Below are positions 1-6,259 of a DNA stretch of 6,605 nt, piece by piece. Below the pieces are notes generated by a model that ran no database searches, had not been told where the DNA came from, and saw nothing but the letters and a program-made list of their open reading frames with translations. Each line of letters starts with the position of its first letter. Position 1 is the first letter of the stretch. Source of the DNA: Sulfurovum sp. (GTDB taxonomy: Bacteria; Campylobacterota; Campylobacteria; Campylobacterales; Sulfurovaceae); assembly GCA_030634925.1 (NCBI GenBank), contig DAOVZV010000066.1, positions 1 through 6,605 of the forward strand, in the 5' to 3' direction. Made by a program: the position numbers and the translations under genes.

Positions 1-1215
1 GAAACAGAAATAGATGAATGGCATACAGATGAGTGTATTGATGAATATATTCAAAAATGTATGGAGACTCATGAAAAAGAATTAACGACACAAGAGTTTG
101 AAGATAGAGAGATAGAGTTAGATGAACAATGTATAAAAGAGTGTAAAGAAAAATATCAAATAATATGTGAAGATAAATTTATTAAGCCTACATTTGTTAT
201 TGAAGAAGAAAAACTGATACAAAAGTTAAAGAAAGTTGTATTAAATCTTTATGAACATGAAAATAGTCATGGGTTTTATGGCAGTGCAAATCCTACATAT
301 TGGACAGATGGTGTTGACGACCCTTGTGCTATTGCTCCGTTAAATGAGTTTTGTGAAGTATATGAAAATATATTTGGAGATGAAAGTTCAAAAATAGAGG
401 ATTTATTAGAAAAGTCAAGTGATGATTTTGGAGAGTTCCATCCATGTCCTTGGTTATATAGGTGTTTTGATGATAGAGAAGATGAATTAGAGGCTTGGGA
501 AGAATTTAGAGAACATACAAAACATAAAGCACGATATTTTGAGCATCAAGAGGATAAAGAGAATAAACTTTCTGTCATTAAGACTTTGGAAGATTTTAAG
601 CCATTTTTTGAGAAGATGACTACTTATAGTGATAAAGAAATTTATCGTGTAAGACCAATCTATACAGAGAAAGATAAAAAAGATATTAGAAAAAATCCTA
701 GTGTAGAATTAGGAAAAATTCCAAAATATAAGCTTGAATATACAAGAAATAACCGTTTTTCTCCTGTTGGTATATCTTATGGCTATTTTGCTTTTGATAA
801 GGAAACAGCACTTATAGAAAGTAGAGTTAAAGTGAATGATGAAGTGGGAATAGGTGAATTTAAATTAGATAAGTCCTTAAAGTTAATTGATTTTACCAAT
901 GATAACTTATCCAAATATCTTAATCCCTTTTATGCTGATTTTAATATTAATTTGTATTGTAATTCTTTTTTTGTACAATCCTTTATCAAAGATATTTCAA
1001 AACCAATTTCAGATAATGATAGTCTCTTAGAATATGTTCCAACTCAAATTATGGCAGAATATATTTGGTCTATTGGTTATAGTGGATTTATTTTTGATAG
1101 TTCTCAAAAAAAGGGTGGTGAGAATATTGTTATTTTTGGAGATAATCCTCAATTTAATAATTTTAAAATAGCAAAAGTTACAAATATTAAATATGATTTG
1201 GAAGAGGTAATTTAA
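1..1215 (+). CDS. HEPN-like / RES domain protein (putative NAD+-targeting toxin), 5' partial
   Basis: The frame is open from base 1. The first in-frame ATG, at 61, has no ribosome binding site before it, so the true start probably lies upstream of the window. Residues below count from that ATG. The C-terminal part (about 193-365) reads as a RES domain: YRVRP at 195-199, NNRFSPVG at 230-237 followed by Y240, an ALIESR segment with E253 and R255, and SS at 347-348 in the final GFIFDSS...ENIVIF block. Known RES proteins are NAD+ phosphorylases or ADP-ribosyltransferases using conserved Arg, Tyr/Glu and Ser residues, usually as toxins. The N-terminal part is rich in acidic residues and Cys and contains REHTKH (R150-H155), an Rx4H motif as in HEPN RNases, within a segment resembling the N-terminal domain often fused to RES. 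The domain call is firm; NAD+ depletion is inferred from the family. No Xre-type antitoxin precedes it within the window. Isoleucine codons are mainly ATT (19 ATT, 11 ATA, 2 ATC), unlike genes to the right. Confidence 0.82.
   Translation, partial: ETEIDEWHTDECIDEYIQKCMETHEKELTTQEFEDREIELDEQCIKECKEKYQIICEDKFIKPTFVIEEEKLIQKLKKVVLNLYEHENSHGFYGSANPTYWTDGVDDPCAIAPLNEFCEVYENIFGDESSKIEDLLEKSSDDFGEFHPCPWLYRCFDDREDELEAWEEFREHTKHKARYFEHQEDKENKLSVIKTLEDFKPFFEKMTTYSDKEIYRVRPIYTEKDKKDIRKNPSVELGKIPKYKLEYTRNNRFSPVGISYGYFAFDKETALIESRVKVNDEVGIGEFKLDKSLKLIDFTNDNLSKYLNPFYADFNINLYCNSFFVQSFIKDISKPISDNDSLLEYVPTQIMAEYIWSIGYSGFIFDSSQKKGGENIVIFGDNPQFNNFKIAKVTNIKYDLEEVI
1201..1207 (+). promoter_or_regulatory. Ribosome binding site of the PD-(D/E)xK-like gene
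   Basis: GAAGAGG lies 8 bases before the ATG at 1216 and inside the last codons of the RES gene. Because the stop codon and the next start codon are directly adjacent, translation of the two genes is probably coupled. Confidence 0.6.
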
Positions 1216-1947
1216 ATGTCCGAACTAGAAAGAATAGAACAACTAGAAAAAGAGATTAGAGAGCTAAAAGATTTAGATAATAATGGTCTTAAAAGTTATT
1301 CTTTTTCTAAAATTACAGCTATACAACTAAAAGGGTTAGTAGATATTAAACAAAAGATTAATGAAAGTGTTTTTGATGATTGGTTTGCTTTTAAAATGAC
1401 TTTCAATGATAATTTAATAGATTTTCTCTCTAATCTCATTAATAAAAATAAATCTTTAATGAAGAGTTATAATGAAGAGGATTTAAAAGTTAAATTTATT
1501 ATACCTCTTTTAAATAGAGTAGATTTTTTATCTTACTCCAATGAATTTAGAGATTTTTATGAATTATCACTTAAGTATCAAAATGATAAATTTATCTTTA
1601 ATGGAACAACAGATTTTGTTGTATCTAAGGGATTATTTGAGAGTCAAAAACCTTACTTTTTTATTCAAGAGTTTAAAAAAGGTCAAACAGATGGCTATCC
1701 TGAACCACAACTACTAGCAGAGCTAATATCGGCTGTAGAACTCAATAATGATACTTCTATGAGAGGTGCATATATAGTAGGAGCTATTTGGAATTTTGTG
1801 ATTTTAGAAAAATTGGGTAAAGATAAGTATCAATATTTTGTGAGTGAGAATTATGACTCTTCTAAGATTGGGGATTTGAAAGGGATTTATAGGAATTTAG
1901 TTTTTGTGAAAGAAGAGATTATTGAGAGGGTTAAGAGGGAAAAATAG
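1216..1947 (+). CDS. PD-(D/E)xK nuclease-like protein of unknown function
   Basis: This 243-residue protein starts at the base after the RES gene's stop codon, with a good ribosome binding site, so the pair is one operon. Residues 1-20 (ELERIEQLEKEIRELKDL) look like a short coiled coil. The middle holds the pattern of a PD-(D/E)xK nuclease core: a helix with E87/E88 (YNEEDLKVKFIIPLLNRV), then D133 in GTTDFVV, then E152-x-K154 in FFIQEFKKG, followed by a Gln-containing helix (PEPQLLAEL). The RGAYIVGAIWNFVILEKLG stretch resembles a conserved family of unnamed proteins I associate mainly with Bacteroidetes, which are about this length. No helicase, methylase or specificity domain is attached. 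Nuclease activity is inferred from the residue pattern only; the protein could equally be a non-catalytic partner of the RES protein. Isoleucine codons are again mainly ATT (13 ATT, 6 ATA, 1 ATC), matching the gene before it. Confidence 0.75.
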   Translation: MSELERIEQLEKEIRELKDLDNNGLKSYSFSKITAIQLKGLVDIKQKINESVFDDWFAFKMTFNDNLIDFLSNLINKNKSLMKSYNEEDLKVKFIIPLLNRVDFLSYSNEFRDFYELSLKYQNDKFIFNGTTDFVVSKGLFESQKPYFFIQEFKKGQTDGYPEPQLLAELISAVELNNDTSMRGAYIVGAIWNFVILEKLGKDKYQYFVSENYDSSKIGDLKGIYRNLVFVKEEIIERVKREK

Positions 1948-1984
1948 GATAATTATTATATTTATAAAAGTTGGTGCATTGTGA

Positions 1985-2008
1985 AGAGGTGTGTTGAAAC
2001 ACACCTCT
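1985..2008. terminator. Perfect 10-bp hairpin between convergent genes, likely terminator
   Basis: AGAGGTGTGT (1985-1994) pairs perfectly with ACACACCTCT (1999-2008) around a 4-base loop. It begins two bases beyond the DAHP synthase stop codon and 37 bases beyond the stop of the plus-strand gene, the usual place for a shared terminator. Neither strand has a U-tract straight after the stem; on the minus strand the nearest T-rich run is about 15 bases further on. It may therefore act as a 3'-end stabiliser or a weak terminator rather than a classic intrinsic terminator. Confidence 0.55.
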
Positions 2009-2010
2009 AT

Positions 2011-3357
2011 CTATTCAGCTTTAGTAATAGTATCAGATAGAGTAAAAGATAACTCTAGTGCTTGTGATGCGTTTAGTCTTGGGTCGCATTGTGTGTGGTA
2101 TCTACTTGCTAGTCCCTCTGCTGTGATGGGAGATGATGCACTTCCTGTACACTCTGTGACATCATTTCCTGTCATCTCTAGGTGGATACCTGCTGGTACT
2201 GTTCCCATCTCTTTGTGTATGGCAAAGAACTGTTCTACTTCTGATAGTATGTTTGAGAAGTCTCTTGTTTTGTATCCACTTGAGCTTTTTTCTACATTTC
2301 CGTGCATAGGGTCACATGACCATACTACATTTCTACCTGCATCTCTTACTTTTTTGAGTAGTTTTGGGAAGTACTCTCTGATTTTACTCGCACCCATACG
2401 GACGATTAGGTTTAGTCTTCCCTCTTCGTTGTCTGGGTTGAGTGCGTCTATGAGTTCTATTAGCTCATCTTCTCCCATACTAGGACCTACTTTACATCCT
2501 ATAGGGTTTTGGATACCACGGAAATACTCTATATGAGCTTCAGTCAAATCTCTTGTTCTATCTCCTATCCAAAGCATGTGAGCAGAACAGTCGTACCACT
2601 CTCCTGTCTCTTCGTCTTTTCTCGTAAGTGATTCTTCATAGTTGAGAAGTAGTGCTTCGTGAGATGTATATAGAGTTGTCTGATGGAGCTGTGGTATCAC
2701 ATCGCTAGTGAGTCCACACGCAGACATAAACTTCATAGATTTATCTATGTTTTCACTTACTTCATCGTATCTCGTATCTAGTGAATGGTCTTTGATATAG
2801 TCTAAGTTCCATTGGTGTACTTTGTTTAGGTCTGCTAATCCACCACGAGAAAATGCTCTAAGTAGATTGAGTGTAGATGCTGATTGATTGTAGGCTTTTA
2901 TCATATTTTCTGGGTTTGGAATTCTAGCTTCTTCGCTAAACTCCATACAGTTGATGATGTCTCCACGGTATGATGGTAGTTTTACACCGTTTATCTCCTC
3001 GAAATCAGAGCTTCTAGGCTTTGCAAATTGTCCTGCTACTCTTCCTACTTTTACTATAGGTTTGCCAGTGCTGTACATAAGTACCATATTCATCTGAAGC
3101 ATTAGTTTAAATAAATTTTTGATATTTGGAGCGTTGAAGTCGGCAAAACTCTCTGCACAATCTCCACCTTGAAGTAAAAATGCTTCTCCTCTTCCTGCAC
3201 TTGCTAGTTTCTCTTTAAGTTTTCTAGCCTCTCCTGCAAATATGAGAGGAGGGTAACTGCTTAGAGTCTCTTCTACTTGTTTGAGAAGTTCTTGGTCTTG
3301 GTATGTTGGTTGTTGTTTGATTGGAAATGCTCTCCAGCTACTTGGTGTCCAACTCAT
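2011..3357 (-). CDS. aroG: Class II (plant-type) 3-deoxy-D-arabino-heptulosonate 7-phosphate synthase
   Basis: This cytoplasmic enzyme condenses phosphoenolpyruvate with erythrose 4-phosphate to DAHP, the first step of the shikimate pathway. The 448-residue length and the start MSWTPSSWR fit the class II family as found in Campylobacter and Helicobacter. Expected blocks are all present: QGGDCAESF (63-71), KPRS (113-116), YRGD (130-133), YTSHEALLL (230-238), MLWIGDRTR (261-269), NPIGCKVGP (284-292), VRMGA (319-323), WSCDPMHGN (346-354), HLEMTG (392-397) and CDPRLNA (424-430). By family comparison the metal ligands are C67, H352, E394 and D425. The start is supported by AAGGA (3364-3368) six bases upstream. 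It is the last gene of the minus-strand run and follows cmoA by 53 bases that contain its own likely promoter. It lacks the long N-terminal extension of the mycobacterial enzyme, so feedback control cannot be predicted. The symbol varies between genomes (aroG, aroF). Confidence 0.97.
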   Translation of the reverse strand: MSWTPSSWRAFPIKQQPTYQDQELLKQVEETLSSYPPLIFAGEARKLKEKLASAGRGEAFLLQGGDCAESFADFNAPNIKNLFKLMLQMNMVLMYSTGKPIVKVGRVAGQFAKPRSSDFEEINGVKLPSYRGDIINCMEFSEEARIPNPENMIKAYNQSASTLNLLRAFSRGGLADLNKVHQWNLDYIKDHSLDTRYDEVSENIDKSMKFMSACGLTSDVIPQLHQTTLYTSHEALLLNYEESLTRKDEETGEWYDCSAHMLWIGDRTRDLTEAHIEYFRGIQNPIGCKVGPSMGEDELIELIDALNPDNEEGRLNLIVRMGASKIREYFPKLLKKVRDAGRNVVWSCDPMHGNVEKSSSGYKTRDFSNILSEVEQFFAIHKEMGTVPAGIHLEMTGNDVTECTGSASSPITAEGLASRYHTQCDPRLNASQALELSFTLSDTITKAE

Positions 3358-3385
3358 AAATAATCCTTCAGAAATAAATTGGATG

Positions 3386-3398
3386 ATTATACCAAAAA
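3386..3398 (-). promoter_or_regulatory. Sigma-70 extended -10 promoter for the DAHP synthase gene
   Basis: Read on the minus strand, this is TTTTTGGTATAAT: a perfect TATAAT (3386-3391) preceded by a T-run and a G, the form of vegetative promoters known in Campylobacter, which lack a fixed -35 box. Transcription would begin near 3379, leaving an untranslated leader of about 22 bases that carries the AAGGA ribosome binding site. It would let the gene be expressed apart from cmoA. Confidence 0.65.
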
Positions 3399-3410
3399 TA
3401 TATCAAACTT

Positions 3411-4118
3411 CTACTTCTTTGCTACAAAAGTAACAAAATTTGCCCATTGGAATATAGTATCTACACTTTCAAACCCTGCGTCTTTGCACATTTTGATATT
3501 TTCTTCTATTGTAAACGGTATAAGTACATTCTCCAAGGCTTCTCTTTTTTGGGTTATCTCATATTCGCTATAGCCTTTGGTCTTTTTGTAGTCATAATAT
3601 ATATCTATCATATCTTTGTCTAGCTTTTTGTCCTCAAATACTACCTTTTCTGAAAATATAAGTACTCCATCATCATTGAGTCCATCATATAATCTCTGTA
3701 TCAGTTCTACTCTTTGCATAGGACGGATAAATTGCAAAGTATAGTTTGCTACTATTATATCTTGATTATGATACTCATACTTCAACATATCTGCTAGTTC
3801 AAGCTCCATATCTACACCCAAAGCTTTGCATTTTTGTATAGTTCTATCTTGCATAGCTTTTGAATTGTCTATGCCTTTTAGCTTCATATCACTACTCATC
3901 TGGCTATCCAAATCCAATAGAAACCTACCTGTAGAAAATCCCAAATCAAGTACACTCTTGCCATCGGACTGTTCTTGGAGTATCAATGAAATCACCAAAC
4001 CTCTCACCTCATCATAGAAAGGCACAGAACGGCTAATCATATCATCAAATACAGAAGCAACAGCCTCATCAAACTCAAATTTCTTGGAAATTGGTTTATT
4101 GAATATTTTATCTTTCAT
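3411..4118 (-). CDS. cmoA: Carboxy-S-adenosyl-L-methionine synthase CmoA
   Basis: CmoA converts SAM and prephenate into carboxy-SAM and phenylpyruvate. CmoB then uses carboxy-SAM to make 5-oxyacetyluridine at position 34 of several tRNAs. The 235-residue length is close to the E. coli protein (about 247). Diagnostic segments are [22 protein letters not shown] (14-35, shown here because it matches the family start), the SAM-binding loop LDLGFSTG (57-64), GIDNSKAM (82-89), ANYTLQF (124-130), FSEKVVFED (155-163), [16 protein letters not shown] (177-192) and the ending [16 protein letters not shown]192 corresponds to the Arg of E. coli CmoA that holds the added carboxylate. One oddity is F61 where the family usually has Cys (DLGCS). 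The start lies 8 bases after the HEPN-like gene's stop, with a weak GTGAAG ribosome binding site overlapping that stop. No cmoB is in the window. Confidence 0.93.
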   Translation of the reverse strand: MKDKIFNKPISKKFEFDEAVASVFDDMISRSVPFYDEVRGLVISLILQEQSDGKSVLDLGFSTGRFLLDLDSQMSSDMKLKGIDNSKAMQDRTIQKCKALGVDMELELADMLKYEYHNQDIIVANYTLQFIRPMQRVELIQRLYDGLNDDGVLIFSEKVVFEDKKLDKDMIDIYYDYKKTKGYSEYEITQKREALENVLIPFTIEENIKMCKDAGFESVDTIFQWANFVTFVAKK

Positions 4119-4126
4119 ATATTACT

Positions 4127-4627
4127 TCACTTTTCAATCTGTATATCTAAAAAATTTATAAATTCAAGAATATCTATATTTAGTTTTTGAAATATCTCAT
4201 AATCTATCTCTACTTTATTACCACTTTTGGAGTATCCACATCTATGTACAATATCATGTCTATAACCTATAGCTTTGCCTATATTTTTCAAATCCCTTGG
4301 GAAATCTATATCAAAGGCGTGTTTATAGTGTATTTTGACTTGAAAAATATTATGAAATTGTATATCTTTAAATAAAACATTTTTAATATATTTATTTAGT
4401 CCTTGTGTATATATAGTTTTTAGCTTTACAGATTGGTCAATACCTTTTGCAAGTTCTTGATATTTGGATGGATTTTCATCCAATAGCCCCCAAAATGCTC
4501 TATATAGATATGTCTCCATACATGTAATTATATAAACATAATGTAGCTTCAAGATATGATTAGTAGAATTTTGAGATACTTCTATATTATCTATATGTTC
4601 ATAAAATTCTTCCAAATATATACTCAT
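4127..4627 (-). CDS. HEPN-like protein, putative RNase or toxin
   Basis: This 166-residue, mostly helical protein has the layout of a single HEPN domain. An early helix carries CMETYLYRAFW (36-46), resembling the helix of HEPN proteins that carries a conserved acidic/polar pair. Near the end is GYRHDIVHRCGY (121-132), where R123 and H128 form the Rx4H catalytic motif of HEPN RNases. There is no signal peptide, membrane segment or fused domain. HEPN proteins often act as toxins or defence effectors that cut RNA, frequently tRNA; activity here is an inference from the motif. Its start is only 2 bases after the stop of the upstream acidic orf114, and its ribosome binding site lies inside that gene, so the two are translationally linked. 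cmoA follows after 8 bases. Codon use resembles the neighbouring host genes (isoleucine 15 ATA, 7 ATT, 1 ATC). The gene may alternatively be an abundance-regulating or inactive HEPN family member. Confidence 0.75.
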   Translation of the reverse strand: MSIYLEEFYEHIDNIEVSQNSTNHILKLHYVYIITCMETYLYRAFWGLLDENPSKYQELAKGIDQSVKLKTIYTQGLNKYIKNVLFKDIQFHNIFQVKIHYKHAFDIDFPRDLKNIGKAIGYRHDIVHRCGYSKSGNKVEIDYEIFQKLNIDILEFINFLDIQIEK

Positions 4628-4629
4628 AC

Positions 4630-4974
4630 TTATACCTCTTGTGTATAATTCATATCAAATGTAAGTCTTTGTGATAAATCTAATAAAATATCATCTTTAC
4701 TCTTTGTTGATAGAGGATTAGGGGTGATAGTCATATTCCAATTTGTATCTACCATAGACGACTCCACATATATCTCATATATATTATCTTCTTCATCTTC
4801 AAAATCCTCACTCCAATATACTATGCTATCACTATCTCTATGTGCTAGGATATTTGGTTTTGGGATAGAGACTGTACATATAGTATCTCCATCTAATTGA
4901 ACATCAATATATCCTCCTAGTATTGCTATTTCGCCACTAGTATCAGAGTATTTACCTATCAATCTTTCATCCAT
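4630..4974 (-). CDS. Small, highly acidic protein of unknown family, paired with the HEPN-like gene
   Basis: I do not recognise this 114-residue protein. By count it has 24 Asp/Glu against 7 Lys/Arg, with a dense acidic run at 56-63 (EDFEDEED). The first 70 residues alternate hydrophobic and polar positions and have Gly turns (ILGGYIDVQLDGDTICTVSI), suggesting a beta-rich fold; the tail (93-104) looks helical. There is no signal peptide, membrane segment or DNA-binding helix-turn-helix, and no GSx10DxD motif of MNT antitoxins. The start is supported by AAAAGGA (complement of 4981-4987) and follows ilvA by 23 bases; the HEPN-like gene begins 2 bases after its stop. A small acidic protein encoded just before a HEPN-like protein fits an antitoxin or immunity role, but this is inferred from position and charge only. 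Confidence 0.7.
   Translation of the reverse strand: MDERLIGKYSDTSGEIAILGGYIDVQLDGDTICTVSIPKPNILAHRDSDSIVYWSEDFEDEEDNIYEIYVESSMVDTNWNMTITPNPLSTKSKDDILLDLSQRLTFDMNYTQEV
4635..4640 (-). promoter_or_regulatory. Ribosome binding site of the HEPN-like gene inside orf114
   Basis: The minus strand reads AAGAGG here, 7 bases before the ATG at 4627 and within the final codons of orf114. It fixes the HEPN-like start and argues for coupled translation of the pair. Confidence 0.6.
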
Positions 4975-4997
4975 TATTTTTCCTTTTTCATCTCAAA

Positions 4998-6206
4998 TCA
5001 CATCTGAATAAAAGCAAACCCATTTTCTTTTAGTTTGGCTCTTATCTGTTCTTGGTGTTCTTTGCCTTTTGTCTCTAGTGATACTGATACATGGGCATCT
5101 CCAAATTGTAAATCTATGGATGTTCTGTCATATCCTATCTGTACGATATTTGCGTCTATCTCTGTAAATATCTGTGTCAATGCTTTCAATGCTCCTGATT
5201 TGTCTATTAGAGTGACTTGTAGTTTCATCTTTCTTGATGATTTGAGTAGTCCTTTTTCTATGATTAGAGACAACATCGTGACATCTATGTTTCCTCCACT
5301 TAGGACTATTCCTATTTTTGAGCCTTTTGGTAAGTCTATCTTGCCGTGCATAACTCCAGCTACTCCCACAGCTCCAGCTCCTTCTACTAGTACTTTTTGT
5401 CTCTCTAGTAGAAATAGTATAGCAGAGGCTATCTCATCTTCACATACACCATAGAAACTATCTACATTTTCTATGATATATTCCAAAGTCTTGGGTGATG
5501 TATCTCTTACGGCAATACCATCTGCTATCGTCCTTACGCTTAGTGTGTCTTGTGGAGTTTTGGCGTGGTATGAGTTTTTCATCGCAGGAGCTCCTAGTGA
5601 TGAGACACCTATGATTTTGATATTGGGATTGATAGCTTTGGATGCTATTGCCATACCTGCGATAAGTCCACCTCCACCAACTGGTATGACTATAGCGTCC
5701 AAATCTGGTATCTCTTGGAGCATTTCTAGTGTGACTGTGCCTTGTCCACTTATCACCTCATCATCTGTAAATGGATGGACAAATGTATATCCATTCTCTT
5801 TTCCAAATACTACAGCGTAAGCATAAGCTTCATCGTAGTTAGCACCATGGAGTATGACCTTTGCTCCAAAGTCCTTGACTCCTGATACTTTGACTAGAGG
5901 TGTGGATTCTGGCATTATGATAGTAGCTTCTATGCCAAAGTGCTTGGCAGAAAATGCTACACCTTGGGCGTGATTACCAGCAGATGCTGCGACTACTCCA
6001 CCCCTTTGTCCATCTTCTACCAATGATGCTATTTTGTTAAATGCACCTCTTAGTTTGAACGCTCCTGTGCGTTGGAGGTTCTCTTTTTTGAGATATACTT
6101 CATATCCACTCATCTCACTCAATACAGGTGCATAGGAAAATGGTGTATTATATACCACTTCTGACACTCTGCTATATGCTTTTTTTATACTATTTAAGTC
6201 TAACAT
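4998..6206 (-). CDS. ilvA: Threonine ammonia-lyase (threonine dehydratase) with one ACT domain
   Basis: This PLP enzyme deaminates threonine to 2-oxobutanoate and ammonia, the entry step to isoleucine. The 402 residues match the medium-length form with a single C-terminal ACT domain, rather than the longer E. coli IlvA of about 514 residues. Visible elements are the PLP-lysine block RTGAFKLRGA with K51, SAGNHAQG (75-82) which binds the substrate carboxylate, the phosphate-binding VGGGG (176-180), the VEGAGAVG segment (274-281), SGGN (303-306), and an ACT domain from about 328 to 402 (MKLQVTLIDKSGAL onward). The ACT domain suggests allosteric control by an amino acid, but which one cannot be read from the sequence. 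A good AGGAAAG ribosome binding site (complement of 6210-6216) supports the start. It heads the five-gene minus-strand run and is divergent from the CoA-binding protein gene. A catabolic TdcB-like role is possible but less likely given the ACT domain. Confidence 0.95.
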   Translation of the reverse strand: MLDLNSIKKAYSRVSEVVYNTPFSYAPVLSEMSGYEVYLKKENLQRTGAFKLRGAFNKIASLVEDGQRGGVVAASAGNHAQGVAFSAKHFGIEATIIMPESTPLVKVSGVKDFGAKVILHGANYDEAYAYAVVFGKENGYTFVHPFTDDEVISGQGTVTLEMLQEIPDLDAIVIPVGGGGLIAGMAIASKAINPNIKIIGVSSLGAPAMKNSYHAKTPQDTLSVRTIADGIAVRDTSPKTLEYIIENVDSFYGVCEDEIASAILFLLERQKVLVEGAGAVGVAGVMHGKIDLPKGSKIGIVLSGGNIDVTMLSLIIEKGLLKSSRKMKLQVTLIDKSGALKALTQIFTEIDANIVQIGYDRTSIDLQFGDAHVSVSLETKGKEHQEQIRAKLKENGFAFIQM

Positions 6207-6259
6207 TATCTTTCCTAGATATTATATTAATTAGATTATATCGAAATAAAGGATAAAGC
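6207..6259. promoter_or_regulatory. Divergent promoter region between ilvA and the CoA-binding protein gene
   Basis: This 53-base AT-rich gap must hold signals for both directions. For ilvA the minus strand has TATAAT at 6235-6240, preceded by a T-rich stretch, which would place the transcript start near 6228 with a leader of about 22 bases. A second minus-strand TATAAT (6221-6226) is too close to the ribosome binding site to be useful. For the plus strand the best -10-like site is TATATT at 6223-6228, which is weak. The ribosome binding sites are complement 6210-6216 (ilvA) and AAAGGA 6248-6253 (plus-strand gene). No operator or T-box-like structure was seen. Confidence 0.5.

Noticed and set aside
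61..63. ATG at 61 as the true start of the RES-domain gene
   Set aside because: The same frame is open back to base 1 with acidic and Cys-containing sequence like that just after it, and no ribosome binding site precedes 61.
1991..2536. 181-codon open frame on the plus strand
   Set aside because: It lies entirely opposite the well-conserved DAHP synthase gene, has no ribosome binding site, and its protein is a low-complexity Ser/Leu-rich shadow.
3379..4375. Short plus-strand open frames at 3379-3573, 3826-4017 and 4187-4375
   Set aside because: All are opposite cmoA or the HEPN-like gene and show no family resemblance or convincing ribosome binding site.
4630..4974. orf114 as an MNT nucleotidyltransferase antitoxin partner of the HEPN protein
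   Set aside because: The GSx10DxD motif required for that family is absent and the protein is too acidic and beta-rich in appearance.
4975..4997. Five-codon leader peptide frame (ATG AAA AAG GAA AAA TAA) in the gap between ilvA and orf114
   Set aside because: Its ATG lacks its own ribosome binding site, and the AAGGA it contains is better explained as the orf114 ribosome binding site.
5035..5820. Two plus-strand open frames (5035-5454 and 5473-5820) opposite ilvA
   Set aside because: Both are antisense to conserved ilvA codons. The hydrophobic look of the second comes from reading the reverse complement of Gly/Ala/Asp-rich sequence.
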